Below, piece after piece: positions 28,718-41,451 of a stretch of DNA of 64,000 bases. The position numbers and the translations under genes are program-made. The notes under the pieces were generated by a model. It worked only from the letters and a program-made list of their open reading frames with translations. It did no database searches and was not told where the DNA came from. The number at the start of each line of letters is the position of its first letter. Within the stretch, counting starts at the first letter, position 1. Source of the stretch: Acholoe squamosa (lineage: Eukaryota > Annelida > Polychaeta > Phyllodocida > Polynoidae); NCBI GenBank assembly GCA_949317995.1, contig OX439036.1, positions 23,162,854-23,226,853 of the forward strand, given 5' to 3'.

Positions 28718-31490
28718 GAGGCTTCCCAGTGGTCTATTATTAACAATGGTCAGGGCTGCAAGCTGTACCTACATGAACGGAATCATACCCATTGGTATGG
28801 CAGTATTCTGTAAGATGGACAAAACTGGCCATGTAAAGCTCACATGGTACCGGTGATTATGACACGGGATGTATGCATTCACAAACCTAGATATAACATA
28901 CCCTATATCATATAATATAGACATAATCATACCCAATGAACACCTAGACTGGACTCCTACACTGGATACCTGTGCATAGGAGGTTCCCGCTGCTACCTGC
29001 ACCATGTCTCTATTACCTGTGATGTGCACACATTTACTCCTTAGGCTGAGTGACTGATAATCCTACTATAACCATGTCTAATGATAAATGGATACAAGTG
29101 CACGCAAGTAACGTTGTACATGCGTCAATCACCATATCTTTTTTGACGACCAGAGAGAATGTTCTGAACCTACTGGAAATGGTTGGTATTGGAGAATTGT
29201 AGTGACTGTATAGGTGATATGTACACTGCCTATTCCTATATGTAGCGCCTTTGCTATGTGACTCCACTACAGCGCTGCATATGCTTTCTTTAGTATTGTT
29301 TTCACCCTAGACCAGCCGGTGTTTGACTGGTGTGATGCGATTTTAGGCAGGTTGTTCAATTCTAACATAGTACCAAATACACACTATAGGTGGCTTTCTC
29401 CCTGGTCGGCATATGGTTATTTGCAGAGTAAAGGCGATCTAGAGAAGCTTAAGTACAGTAGGACCTAATTATGAGGAAGTATAGTTGTAGTTGGTAATCT
29501 TAGTTAAGAGGACTGTTGCAAAATGTACAGAAAATGGTCCACCACCATTTGACTGACCCAACTTGGGTTCGAGAAACTTAGTGAATAGAGTTAAGTTTAC
29601 TACCTATATGTGTAAGATCATAATTTGGCAAAGCTGAATATGTTTGAATAAGGATGCAGGTTTTATTCCCCTCCGTCTGGAAAGAGGTTCTCAGGGAGAA
29701 CTCTTCACTGTAACTCTTCTATTAACACAAAATTAGTTAAGATTTGATATGATACAAAGACACTCTACATGGGTATGATAAAGCTGAGAATCAATCAAAT
29801 CACAATTTATCAGTTCATATCCAATGTAACGTGTGGACGATGTATTGAAACTGTGATGGTGCACAAGTAATTGCAAGGTTTAGATTGCTGAAACTTAAAA
29901 TCTAGTAGAGTAAGGCGCTAAGAGGTACAACAAAGGATTTATTCCATACCATATTGCTTAGATGAAGAAACTGATTGTTGCTCTTCTTATAGAAGACTAA
30001 GAAGTGCATATGGAGTACATATGTTGATCTTCCACTGGGAATATAATTATTAATAGTACTAAAATATATTACACTCATGGAACTTATATCAAGTGCAAAT
30101 GATCCGTATGGTTGAATGATTATTGTATCATGTATATAGACATAGTACTACTGTTTCATCCCTGTTTAATTTTGAATGATGTGTAACTCTCTGAACTATT
30201 GTATCTAGCTCACATAATCGATTCTGTTGACTTGATTGATATACAAAGATAAACGGTTGGCCTTACTTTGCTTTGATGACATACCGTATTGTCGCGTTTA
30301 GGCGCCGGATTATTGATAAGCACCAGTCTTTAAGCAGGATTAAAGGGTGTTAAAATAACTCTAAGCATTGAAAATAGGCCTTCAGCAAGCCCCTGCCTTC
30401 TATAAGGGCTCTTGGTAATAAGCATTTTATCCGTGCTGGGGCGGTTATTCGCGACCATGCAGTATACCTTTTTGGGGTCCTGAAAATATTCCCGAATTAA
30501 AATTCCCTCTGCCATTTCCTGGCTCCACTATCACTGACTTCTATTTGGAAATTTTTGATTGACTACAAACCGATCCTTGTATTAAAAATATAGAATTTAG
30601 CAACCAATCAGGTTAGCATTATAAGGTATATATCCAAGATGACAGAGAGGATTTATATTTGTCCCTAGACTATGATAGAAGGCGTGTACTTTAGATGAGC
30701 CGATGTAAAATTAAGCATTGAACAGACATACTGTTAAGATGCATGGACAGTAGGTTTGGTGACTACTTCATATAAAAGGCTTGTGTACAGTATTTGAATG
30801 GCTTATTTTGTTGCATTGGTATTTGGTTGCTCTTTTGTTTAAATGTTAATCCTGCTATAGACTTCTGGCTAACACATTTTCCATAAAAGGTTTGTGAAAT
30901 ATTAACCAACAGGAAATAGAGAGAAGAGTATAGATAAGTTAAAAATTGCCAGCCAAGTGATCAGTAATAGGAATATAACGGGAAGAATTGTTATGTCATT
31001 TCTTTTTCAATCTTCTATATAGGAATAGAACAGTTATGTTAGTTATCATAAGTTTTCATAATTCAATTATCTTGTTAGGATCTTCACAAGCGTTCACCAT
31101 TTAAGATCCGTACAGATGTATAAGTGAAATCCATATGGTTAGGTATGTTAAGCATTGTTAGAATGCTATATATACTTCAGTGCAAGGGACTCTTGTCTTA
31201 CTCTCTTCTTCCAATATCCAATATTCCATTCTACCGTTATGACACCTTATATGGGGCTGAGGCTAATATTGTTGGGGATGTGTTTTCCCTGTGTTAATTG
31301 TGGTGTGATAAAATCGTTAAGTTTAAGGCTTATTCCGGGGCTTATTTTGGGAAACTGCACTGTATTATACTCCTTGATACATCCATATGCCATACATACA
31401 CCTACCCAACAGCTGTCTGTATTTCCATCACTGTACCGACCTGTGTGGTTCCCAGATCGAATAATAAAGTGGAAAAAAAGTTTTGTTTCA
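28718..31490 (+). other. Probable PCMTD 3' UTR
   Basis: After the stop codon the sequence is AT-rich and lacks repeats of the MITE type up to about 31.5 kb. The first AATAAA on the plus strand is at 31463-31468, followed by a GTTTTGTTTC-rich segment, which would give a 3' UTR of about 2.7 kb. An ATTAAA variant at about 30337 is an alternative earlier signal. The extent is inferred, not proven. Confidence 0.45.
31463..31468 (+). terminator. Candidate poly(A) signal AATAAA for PCMTD
   Basis: It is the first canonical hexamer downstream of the PCMTD stop, with a T/G-rich stretch 12-40 bp further on. Confidence 0.4.
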
Positions 31491-32366
31491 CATTTCTTTT
31501 TTTCATATACAAAAATCAATGTTGCATAATCTCAGCAGTCGCGGATTAAGACGGGGACAGTAGTTATGAGTTTATTTTCCTCTATGAAGCCTCAAAAAGT
31601 AGCTAAAAGTAGACGTTAGATAAAGGGCGTGCCCCCTCCTTTTCGTGATCTCGCGGTACCGGAGTCCTGCTCCTGCTGGGTCGTAGGAAAAGGGGGGGGG
31701 GCAGGGGGGCCTCCCCCAAATAATGAAGAGGTTCCCTATATAAGCCTATATAAAAATATAGCCCCCCCCCAACCGAGACCCCTGGACCCCCCAATAAAAG
31801 TTTGCTTCCTACGCCCCTGGTCCTGTGTATAAAGCGACCATTGGAAGCGGCCCCTGGTGAAGTTGTGTCGCCGATGATTGATCTAGAATGACCTTGATAA
31901 AATAATGTATAATAGGTATGCACATGAGCCATGCTGACAGGTTTAATTGTCGATGACGACATCTTCTTGTGATTTCACAGTGGCGGATCTAGGTTTTGGC
32001 AAAGGAAGTGTTATACCTCGTTTTGGCTATGAAAAAAAAAGAAATTTATTTAGATTTCGCGCACTCTTAGCCACGGGCACGACGGAGATAGAATGTATAG
32101 TGAATAATTCTAATTTAACTGCATGAAATCACGTCCAAACCGCTTGACCTAGCTTCCCCTGAAGTTATATCAATGACACCTCATTATTATATGGCGGTGT
32201 GAAATTTGCACTCTCTAAACTATCCTGGATCCATATTCCTTTGGGCTACCCGGGTCCACTACAGCAGGTGGTTTCAGATGGAATGTCTCGTCCGTAGATC
32301 AAAGTATGGATTGTTGGTTGTTGGTCTATGGTTAGGGTTACCCCTGATAATGTGCATCATACATTA

Positions 32367-32650
32367 GGGAGTGGTCATTATTTATCAACAGGGGGGAGGG
32401 TGGTGGGTTTGAGGGGGGCGTAACATTTTCAGACCCCTCTTGAGGGGGGGGCTAAAAAAATTCACCCTCTTTTTAGCCAAAAAGCCCGCGCACTACTATA
32501 GATCAAAGAGGGGCGCGAAAACTCTCCGTGCCGGAGGCGGGGAGGGGGCGCAAAATAATTTGACTATCGTCTAGGGGGGGGCGTAAAAAATTTCCGCGCG
32601 TCCGCGGGAAAACCCACCACCCCCCCTGTTGATAAATAATGACCACTCTC
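32367..32650. mobile_element. MITE with 3-bp target duplication TTA
   Basis: The inverted ends begin GGGAGTGGTCATTATTTATC and close with GATAAATAATGACCACTCTC; TTA flanks both sides (32364-32366, 32651-32653). The arms run on through a CCCACCACC/GGTGGTGGG block. A 3-bp T-A duplication with GG ends is typical of the PIF/Harbinger superfamily, to which I tentatively assign it. Size 284 bp, no ORF. Confidence 0.85.
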
Positions 32651-33687
32651 TTACACTATTGTAGCCTATATAATTTTATATACCTATATAGTAGTCTTTT
32701 TTTTTTTTATTTCTGGCCCACGGTTAGATGATATATTGCAGCACTCAATGGATTTTAACGATGTTTTAAAGCTATCACATTACCTTAGCAATGGTGTAGG
32801 CCTTTTATTTTAACGATCTTTTAAAGACAAATAATTATTTCCCCACCAAATACCACAATGTTCATCTATCTGAAGTGACAAAAACGATGTTTATTTAACT
32901 AACTTGGCAATACTGTAGGCCTATATGACGATATTTTAAGGACAAATTTGCCAGTAGTTATTTAGCATATGTCAGCATCTAGTCATTATTTTCTATACTT
33001 CAACTCATATGTGCCAAACCATGGCCATATGTGATGTATATCACCCGTTGAATGTTGAACCTAATATTTTATTAATTTTTTTTATGCTCAGCCCGGTGCA
33101 GTTCTTCTGTTCTTATTGCCTGATGTGTAAACCGCCAGGTGGAAGCACTGTCCCATACGTTAGAACGTGAACCCTTTCGGGGAGAAACGGTATGATCGGA
33201 AGTGTGTCCCTGGTACCGGTGAATATGCGAAAGTTTACTGCTCATATTTTACAAGCGAAATTGGCGCCACGTTAGCGCTTCTCCTCGAAAGACGTAACCA
33301 CGTTAGAATGCATAATAGTCTGCAGCAACTTTGTAATAATACATGCTGCATGGACCCATACAATATACTGGGTAGGTCCATGGTGATGTATAGCAGTGCA
33401 GCATTCAGGGGTTACTACAAATCAGGAAAAGACTTTTTTTTTTATTTCAGTGTAAGGAAAAAGTCAGCATTTAGCATGAAGAGGTCAGGAAAGTTTTGAA
33501 TAATTAATATGAAAAAAAAAATGCAATCTTTATCTTTTGCTGGTGATTGGTTGAGCCTGAGAGAAGTTCAGGTTGTTAAATTACATTCTCTGTGAAGAGC
33601 TCTCATATGCTCCAAAGTAGATCATTTGATTTCCAGATTTTCAGAATTTTCGTGGTGGGACATGTTCCAGGAGATGTGTCATATTAG

Positions 33688-34049
33688 CAGGGGTAGACAC
33701 TAACGCTGGCCCGGGAGCCAAAGGCCCGCAGTTTTGGCTGTGGGCCCATAGTTTTCTTGGGAATTACCTTCCTGTGGGCCTGGGATGGCCCACAGAAGTT
33801 TACAGAGACTTCTATAAAAGTTCACTTTAATGAATATGGGCTTGTTATATATCATTGGAAAGAGAAAATCAGCGGGAATCTAGTCATTCTTGCTAGGTTA
33901 TGATGTGAATTAATGAGAAATACATTTTATTTCTTGTTTAAAAAAGTGAACTGGCTATTCTGGGCCCACAGTTTTAGCTCTGGGCCCATAGATTTCTCAA
34001 ACTACGGGCCCAGGTGACCAGTGGCTGGAAAAGTTAGTGTCTGCCCCTG
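33688..34049. mobile_element. MITE with CAGGGG...CCCCTG ends and TATTAG duplication
   Basis: Left end CAGGGGTAGACACTAACG and right end GTTAGTGTCTGCCCCTG are inverted; TATTAG stands directly outside both ends (33682-33687, 34050-34055). The interior carries four forms of the phrase GGGCCCAYAGTTTT. CAGGG ends recall hAT elements, though the 6-bp duplication is shorter than their usual 8 bp. No transposase ORF. Confidence 0.85.
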
Positions 34050-36785
34050 TATTAGCACTGAAATCTTCTCTAGCATCATAGCTAGTGAAGATCCAAGGCT
34101 ATGATGAATGGTGTTGGCTTAACATGCGATGTAGTACTTAAAGCCGCAAGTTATCAAAATGCATCATTCATTGACTTCAAAACTTTTTTTACCAGTGGTA
34201 TGTTCAACCACTTCCCCAATGCCATTCAGATCTTGACACACACCAAACTTACCTGGCCCTTAATATATATACCTGGCCATTAATATATACAATGTGCCGC
34301 TTTTCAACACATTTTAATGTACAAGCGTGTGAACTTTCCAGGTAAATCTGTATTTCCTAATATTTATACTTGCTAGTTGACACATACAATCCTAACCTCT
34401 GACGTGCTGAGCTGTAATGACATATTTAAAATGACCGTTCCCCAAGTTTCCCATAATATACCTAAGGCCCATTTCAGGTTTTCTTGGTTGTCTGTTACGG
34501 CATGCTCGTCCTCAATGGCACTGAACCCACGGGTGTCCCAAATAATGCCCACACATCAATCTGATCGTATCTATTCTTTTTTCCTTCCTATCTTGTTGTT
34601 CAAATTAAGAAATGCCTGTGATAGCCTAATGCAAAATTACATTCACCTGAAACAGTGCCATTGGAAGATTATTTTGAGCAACCAAGTGTCTCCCTCTAGA
34701 GGGATGCTCTAGTAGCTCAACCTCACAGCCTTGGAGTGAAACAACCTTCAGTATTTAGTATTGGTTTGGTTAATATAACTATGGTTCCCAAGTGCCATTT
34801 TTGCCACTCTAAATGCCCAGATCTACATTAGTCTACCTACATCACATATGCCTAGTTCAGTTCCTCTGTCCCTGTGTTGTACATCTAAATTTCAATTTGT
34901 GGTTTTTGAATATGTCAGTTGAGGCCATATAGATTGATCTACAGTGCAGACAGCAGGCCTGGGTCGACAAACAGAATCCATACTGGACATTGTATGTCTC
35001 TTTCAAGTACTTGATGCCCCTAACTCTTGACTGTAAACGAGTGTCCTTAATGTCATTTTAAGCAATAGGCCTACAGGAGGCAATCAATTAAAATTTCTTA
35101 AAATCTTACTTTCACTAATAGAGATTGATGGACTTTGCACTTCATGTCAGGGTATACCACCTCCATCATTCACCCAGTGCCCGTAGACAATACTAACCCC
35201 GTCCAACTAATTTTCATATCAATCCTCAATAGCTTAACCATAACCAATCCTATACTCCAGTTCAAAATACCCATCCTTTCTCGAAAAGGAAAGTATACGT
35301 CCATCTTAGTCCTCTACTGATAATCAATCATCACTACATTGCCCCCCTCCTGAATTTATACAGAGATACAGATCCCAGAATTATGAAATATTCCACTTAC
35401 TTGATTTATCAAGGAATGAAAAAAAGGCAATTCATACTTTTGTTGACATCCATTTATTATCCTTATGAGCGACATGATTTGCGGAACACCTATGCACATC
35501 ACATCTGCCTACCTTCTTGAGCAGTCACATGACAAATGCTTCTCAGACAAAACGAATTCTAACTTATCATCTTAGTCAACAAAACTCTATATCACGTCTT
35601 GTTAAAGATTTAAAGACATATTTTCAGAGTTGTCCCAACCAAATGTATTGAGGGTTCTCATCTCTATTTTAGTCATTGTAATGCCTTTGATGTATAGATC
35701 ATCATCGACTTAAGATACATATATTTAGATATCTGCTAAGTCGCCAAACAGTGTTCAATAAATAAACTCAACATAATACAGTAATAAATACACGAATAAA
35801 TAGTAATGAAAATGCTTCACGTATATTTCTCAGATAAATTCAAAGAACATAAGGACACAATGAACATAGATAAAAGAAAAGTTGAAAATAAGGATGGGCT
35901 GTAAAATTGATGATTTACATCTCCCATGGAATGACTTAAAACTGCAATTGAAGTACATACTTCAATATATCACAAAATCATTTTTCCACCATACAGATAC
36001 AAGCCGTCTTACCCATGACCGAATCATGAAAGACCATACTAGACGATTGCACAAGCAACATTGTTATTAGAAAAGAGATCTGAATCCCGGGATGTGAATA
36101 GTACAGTAGTTATTTTTGCATTGCAGTTGTGAAATGAAGAGTCCAACTAGAATTTACCACGTGAAAAAGACAGATTGTCATAGAGCCTATTCCCTCTGAA
36201 TTTTCTGCGTATTTTATTGGAGTGCACATTTATCGAGCCCCTTACGCGCAGAAGCATGGATTTGATAGCCCTAAGTAAGGTGTGTGTATGTATGTGTGTG
36301 AAACAATAGAGTGTGAACACTTACAAAGCTACCAATGAAATGAATAATTCACAAGTTGTTCACGACACATTTGTATTAAAGACTCTTTGTGTGCAGAATG
36401 TCATATAGACTCAGTCATACTGATAATAATTATACACTCAGCTTTCACAAACTCACAAAGCATAACACCACCCCCTTTTCTCCTGGTTGTTGAGAGAGCA
36501 GGAAACTGGGTTTCTCTGAGATTCCTCCAGCACAAATGGTATAAGTGTGTCTCACGAGTCTCCTCTTCTCACAACACATATGTAGTAGTTACTTGCACCA
36601 TGACTGAAACTCTATTAAATTGTAATCAAATTACGGTGGTATGAATACATTATCGATGGAATACTTATTTTACAACACTATACATATACTGTTATATCAG
36701 CTGTTCTTACTTTATAGCATCCTTCCTTGATAATTAAATCATTATTTGCAGGTAATGGGGTGAATTCTATACATCATGACTATCT

Positions 36786-36791
36786 TTTATT
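36786..36791 (-). terminator. Candidate poly(A) signal for the MYT1-family gene
   Basis: TTTATT on the plus strand reads AATAAA on the minus strand and appears to be the first such hexamer below the stop codon at 39015, implying a 3' UTR of about 2.2 kb. Others lie at about 36211 and 35455. No clear GU-rich element was seen, so this is only a candidate. Confidence 0.3.
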
Positions 36792-39014
36792 CTTTATCAT
36801 TCTGTACATAGTCCTATAGAGTGTTTCGTCTAATATTCCTGATATCAGATAACAGCTGATAGCACAATGGGTGGGCTTACTTATAAGCATGCCTAGGGCT
36901 AGGTACAGAATACCTATAGGGGCCATATATAGATAAGAGGGTTGTGTGACACTGGTCCATAGCGGGTGGCAAACACAGATATATAGAAGTCTCTATGATA
37001 ATAGCCATATGTACCAATATGAATTCTATCATACAACAATAGGGAAAAGCCATCTCTACAGGAAAGCATTCATAACAATGACTGGCTATGACGAGTGTTG
37101 GTATCTGCCAGTGATTTCTTAAAATCCGACACAGTATAACAACAGTTTAACATGCTGCCCCCTCTTCATAGACATTCCTTCATTTATCAAAATCCTATTT
37201 CATTGAAGCACCTTTTGCATTAAAAGAAAATAATGTAAATTAGTTTGTGTGTTTGACTAGAATCATTTGTGTGTACATCTCCCCAAAACAATATTTTAAT
37301 TTGAAACTTCTCACACACCTTCATTGGATATTACATCTCAAGTCAAGCCATATCCATCATCCAAGATGTCCCATCAGGGCCTGTCATTTCGGCCTCTATA
37401 TCAGAATATGCTTATCAATCATAATTTCGGTTTAATGAAGTTTGGTTTCACAAATACCTGCATTCAATGCATACGTTCCAATTACCATAAAAACTGCAAA
37501 TAATTTAATACTTGTGTATAATAACAATGAAAATAAATAATTACATTCATATCCATTATAAATAAAGGTTTGTTTAAGTATAAATATAATGTATTCCTTT
37601 TAATGGTGAATAATAGATATTGCCAGTGAACACATCCGGCGTACATATTCCATGTATGTTAATAAATAAGTCCAACTACTTGTAGCGTGAACCGAGCACC
37701 AGTCTCTTCCGTATGCCATCCATAAACCCATAAATAAACTTACCATGATGTGTAGCAAAAAGTCATTTTAACATATTTCAGTTAAAACTACATTTAGAAA
37801 GCCTTCCACATCACCATTTATCCCAATCCAGTAGAAGCAAATACCATTAATGTCCTCTCAATAGTAGGCCGCTAATAGTGCCCTTCCTGCATGTATACAG
37901 ATACAACCCCCTTTAAATTATCAACCTACCCTTTGATCTACCTATCCCATTATCTTATATCATAGCTTACATAGTGGGCTCTTGTTGGTGGTCGCGAGCA
38001 ATTATTTTAGTTCTCACATTATGATTCTTCCTAATACTATATATAATTAATAAAGGGGGCATGGAGAACACAGACGCGTGGCAGTATAAGAGGCTACTAC
38101 AAGACTCTAAAGTCTATACATAATACAATGTCCATTTAAAGACGGACAATAATCTCTTGCACATGAGCATGACCATGGTAAAATGCACATTTTATGTAGG
38201 CTGAACACCAACTATACATCATTTTTAACATTTATGTATACATTATATTCATATAGACAGGGTCATTATTATAATTATTACATATCATTTTCATCATTCA
38301 TGAACATAATAAGCCTTTGCTCCAAGAACGGTCTGGTACACTGATAAGCGTCTAGCTGGTGGCGATACTTAGATACCAGCACAGACAATCTCATTAGTAT
38401 ATACAGGTGAGATGATGGGGTGATGAGACTTAGGTGTATTAATAAATATGAGGATGTGAATGAGAGATGAGGGCCGTTTACAAACGGACAAACTACTCAC
38501 AATGACATGAGATGGGGATTATATAGGGGTGGGGAAGAGTATCATTTGAGGGAGGCGAGATCTCATCTCCTTGAATATTCAAGAAATTACAGTTGTGACT
38601 CTTTTGTTATATCATATTGTGTCCCCTTGACATACAAGTGCGAACTGTATAGTAATAAATATAATATTATGCGTATATATGTACTGATATATACGATTCA
38701 ACTAAATCATGTATATAATCCGGTATATAATATGTTGTCTATATTCAGTGAGACCTATATAGGCCTATGCCTGGATGACTGCGCACAGAACCCTGAACAA
38801 TATCAACAAACACTGAGATGAGGGTTCACAACCTCAGTCCCGCCCTGAGCTGTCACAATGGACCATTGCAGCCATTGGGCTGCCAGGGTCCACGACGATC
38901 CTCAGGGGGTGGAGGGGCCGGTTCATACTCGGGGATCCAGTCTTCAATGTTAACTTGTTCCAAGTTGGGACACTCCGCAGGTAGCTCCGAGCATGAACGT
39001 GCGCTCAGTTCTTG
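36792..39014 (-). other. Probable 3' UTR of the MYT1-family gene
   Basis: AT-rich non-coding DNA that follows the stop codon on the minus strand, without MITEs. Short ORFs on either strand have no family resemblance. The GC content rises at 38820-39014 next to the last exon. UTR status is inferred from position only. Confidence 0.4.
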
Positions 39015-39400
39015 TCAGACTACCTTCACACCGGCCAGAGCTTGCTTTACCGTGCTAAATAGCGCGTTGTTCTCTGATGAATAGTTCTCTAGGCAGAGAC
39101 CTCGCAATTGGGAGATGTACGACTCAAAGTTGTCCTCATGAATGACCTCATTAGAATTGGGTAGCTGTACATTCTGAAGACATTGAATCATGGATTCTTT
39201 CATGTACCCAAAGCACTGGTTGAGGTTGGCGTTGGTGTCTCCCATTGCTTGGTTCTCTTTCTCATTCTGCCGGATCTTGGTCTCCATGCATGTGATCTGC
39301 GCACGCAGCTTTATCATCTGAGCCTCCATCTGAGAGTTTGTTTCCTGCAGCGTGGCAATCTCAGTGTCCAGTGCACGCAGCTCCTCATCGTTCTCAAAAG
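39015..39400 (-). CDS. MYT1L: MYT1-family exon 13: C-terminal coiled coil and stop
   Basis: Acceptor CCATTGCAG precedes 39400; the stop TGA is at 39017-39015. It encodes 127 residues. FENDEELRALDTEIATL and NSQMEAQMIKLRAQITCMET form a heptad-rich coiled coil that in this family mediates dimerisation. The last residues, NNALFSTVKQALAGVKVV, match the vertebrate ending NKALLENIKQAVRGIQV in pattern. The entry phase (T|CT, Ser) agrees with the donor of exon 12. Confidence 0.96.
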
Positions 39401-39819
39401 CTGCAATGGGAGGACAGTGTAATAGTTATTATCACACTCATAGAGAAATTCCCTATGAATAAAGTTACAATTAGGTAGATATAATGTTATATTAGGGGCC
39501 TATTCCAGGAGATGGCCAAGATTATACTGATTACATAGTTTTAGGCATACGTATGATGATATTTGGAACATTAAAATCCATGGCATCCCCGCAGACAATG
39601 CCAAATTTCTATACTACTTGTTCACTTTCTCTTGCCTGTGACAATGCCCCATTTATCATACCACTCAGAGAGACAACTGCTTGTAGCGCAACCTTGAACT
39701 CATAAGGCCCGCGTCAATATCCCATTGTGTAAACTACTCACACTAAAGTAACAGTCTTATCTCTGGGCAAATTTAGTTTCTAATCGACTTATCATATTAA
39801 TAGGTAAGGTTGCACTTAC
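39401..39819 (-). other. MYT1-family intron 12
   Basis: Phase-1 intron of 419 bp; nothing but AT-rich sequence is seen in it. Confidence 0.85.
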
Positions 39820-39980
39820 AAAATCCAGTTTGTGCCTTCATTTGAAGGCTGGCCATCTCTTCATTAGAAAGCTTGGCCTTCTTCATCACTTGAGTAGCGT
39901 GCGGACATCCAGACATTGATCTATGGGACAGAAAACTACCATTGGTATGTCCTGAGCCGTCACATCCAGGGGTTGGGCAG
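39820..39980 (-). CDS. MYT1L: MYT1-family exon 12: zinc finger 6
   Basis: Acceptor CCTTTTCAG; donor TTT T|GTAAGT. The whole of finger 6 is in this exon without an internal intron: Cys pair CPTPGC, His in [10 protein letters not shown], final Cys in MSGCPHA. It is followed by [20 protein letters not shown], which corresponds to the vertebrate segment MKKAKLSGEQM that leads into the coiled coil. Length 161 nt. Confidence 0.96.
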
Positions 39981-40378
39981 CTGAAAAGGGAAGTTCAAGC
40001 AATGTTAGGTAAGATGTAGGATTATATATACAATATGATGAATTCAAAGGTAGGTTGATTTGTATTATACGTCCGTTATTCGTTATCAGTGCAATGTAAG
40101 CATAAGATTGTTATATATTTCATCTGACTGTCACAAAATGAGGTACTCAATTTTGATATCAATCAGCTGCTACTAGATCCCACACGGGATGTCTTCAGTT
40201 AAAATTCCCCTAATGAATAACTCTAAAGTAATATACTATATCTACGAGACTATACGTGCCGCATATCCCTTCAATTTCTAAATTATGGGAGGGAATTATC
40301 TTTGCCTCTGTTGGGATCAGCTCTGATGACTTTTTCCACACCATCTTATCAATATTGACAACATTATCTTGGACTTAC
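39981..40378 (-). other. MYT1-family intron 11
   Basis: Phase-2 intron of 398 bp, no other feature seen. Confidence 0.85.
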
Positions 40379-40510
40379 TTGAGGCCGTCCATCTTGATGG
40401 GCCTGTTCAAGATAGTTGAAGGGCCATGATGTACGGCCTCGCTCAACCCGTTGGCAATGGCCTGTTGCCGCTGAATCTTGTGACGGTTGGCAATGGGGCA
40501 ACCAGATGCA
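40379..40510 (-). CDS. MYT1L: MYT1-family exon 11: second half of zinc finger 5 and linker
   Basis: Acceptor TCTTTATAG, donor CTC AA|GTAAGT; 132 nt, phase 2 on both sides. It begins with the last base of the Ser codon after HR and reads SASGCPIANRHKIQRQQ, supplying the terminal Cys of finger 5; HR-(T/S)-ASGCPLA is the vertebrate finger-5 form. The rest is a finger 5-6 linker, ending TILNRPIKMDGL. Confidence 0.95.
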
Positions 40511-41388
40511 CTATAAAGAGAAGACATAAGAATTGATTAGACATCTGGTTCTTTGTATCCTAAGCTGGGTTTTTACAATGGACAAACCGCCAAGCTTATA
40601 TTATATAGAGAATTTCTATTCACCCCATGCTTCTGTATTTTATGGTGGTTTGTAAGTGGGCAGCCTGATGCACTGAAGGAAAAAGAGAATTCCTGTTAGG
40701 CCATCATGGTGTACTGCTTAAGTGGATCAAAATGGTGTGCATCTGAAGGATGCGTACAAAATAAATAAATCAGTAATTTTAAATCCACCAATAACACAAC
40801 ACTAAATCTTCTCCAGCAGAATTTTGAATCATATGCCATAGGTTCATGATATCATGTTGTAGATAACATGTTATTTACTAAAGGCAATCGTCTGTATCTG
40901 CTTCAATAATGCAATGTCAGTATTATTATGTGTACATGCTTTCTCAGTGACCAGCATATAATGCTTATCATATATCTAAATCGGGGGATATCTAGATTTG
41001 TGAAAGAATCAGGGCAGCATGGGTGTTCTACTAAATAGAGAGTGTAATCATCCAACTAGCGCATAACTGAAGCAAATTGTTAGGGGGGATGGGTTACAAA
41101 TTAGACAAGGGAAAAAATGATGAAGGGTGGGGGGTATCAATTCAAATAGGCAGATAAACCCACACGCCGAAAGTTCTGGGGGTTCCCCTCTCACTATATT
41201 CTATGAGGGCATAAAGCTAACTACCCGGTATTTGAATGGATTCTCCAAATTAATCACAGCAGAAGTCTACTAGCAGAGGCCTCAGTAAAACCTAGTCCCA
41301 CAGGTAGCGAAGTAACAGGCTATCATGTATGGTTACATTTACAGACACAAATCAATAGATTATAGGTGTAAATAAATGTGTATCATAC
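40511..41388 (-). other. MYT1-family intron 10 containing a duplicated half-finger exon
   Basis: Phase-2 intron of 878 bp. The only distinct feature is the exon-like duplicate at 40624-40672. Confidence 0.85.
40624..40672 (-). pseudogene. Duplicate of exon 11 start: alternative, poison or decayed exon
   Basis: A good acceptor (TCCTTCAG) precedes 40672 and the reading starts exactly like exon 11, SASGCPLTNHHKIQKHG against SASGCPIANRHKIQRQQ. The likely donor is CAT GGG|GTGAAT, giving a 49-nt exon of phase 0, which does not match the next acceptor (phase 2). Inclusion before exon 11 would shift the frame and reach TGA early in exon 12 (CTG CCC AAC CCC TGG ATG TGA). Reading on without splicing gives 18 more codons and then TAA. 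It may be a poison exon, an alternative terminal exon, or a decaying copy. Confidence 0.6.
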
Positions 41389-41451
41389 CTTCTGTGCGTC
41401 AGGTATTTCCCTGTGACGTGGCCGGAACCGTCACAGCCAGGAACGGGGCAC
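41389..41451 (-). CDS. MYT1L: MYT1-family exon 10: first half of zinc finger 5
   Basis: Acceptor TTTCTTGTAG, donor AGA AG|GTATGA; 63 nt, phase 2 on both sides. It reads [20 protein letters not shown]. The intron falls inside the Ser codon after HR, the same place as in fingers 1 and 2. CPVPGCDG is the family form of finger 5. Confidence 0.96.

Larger units (their letters stand above)
31491..36785. other. Intergenic region between convergent genes
   Basis: No coding exon seen. It holds a CAGTGGCGGATCTAGG hAT-like single end near 31979, two complete MITEs (32367-32650, 33688-34049), G- and C-rich stretches near 31690-31810, and repeated TTTTAACGATNTTTTAAAG motifs at about 32753-32830. From 34.1 to 36.8 kb it is plain AT-rich DNA. 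Confidence 0.6.

Noticed and set aside
31603-31962. 119-codon minus-strand ORF rich in Gly and Pro
   Set aside because: It translates G- and C-runs of an interspersed repeat; no conserved motif.
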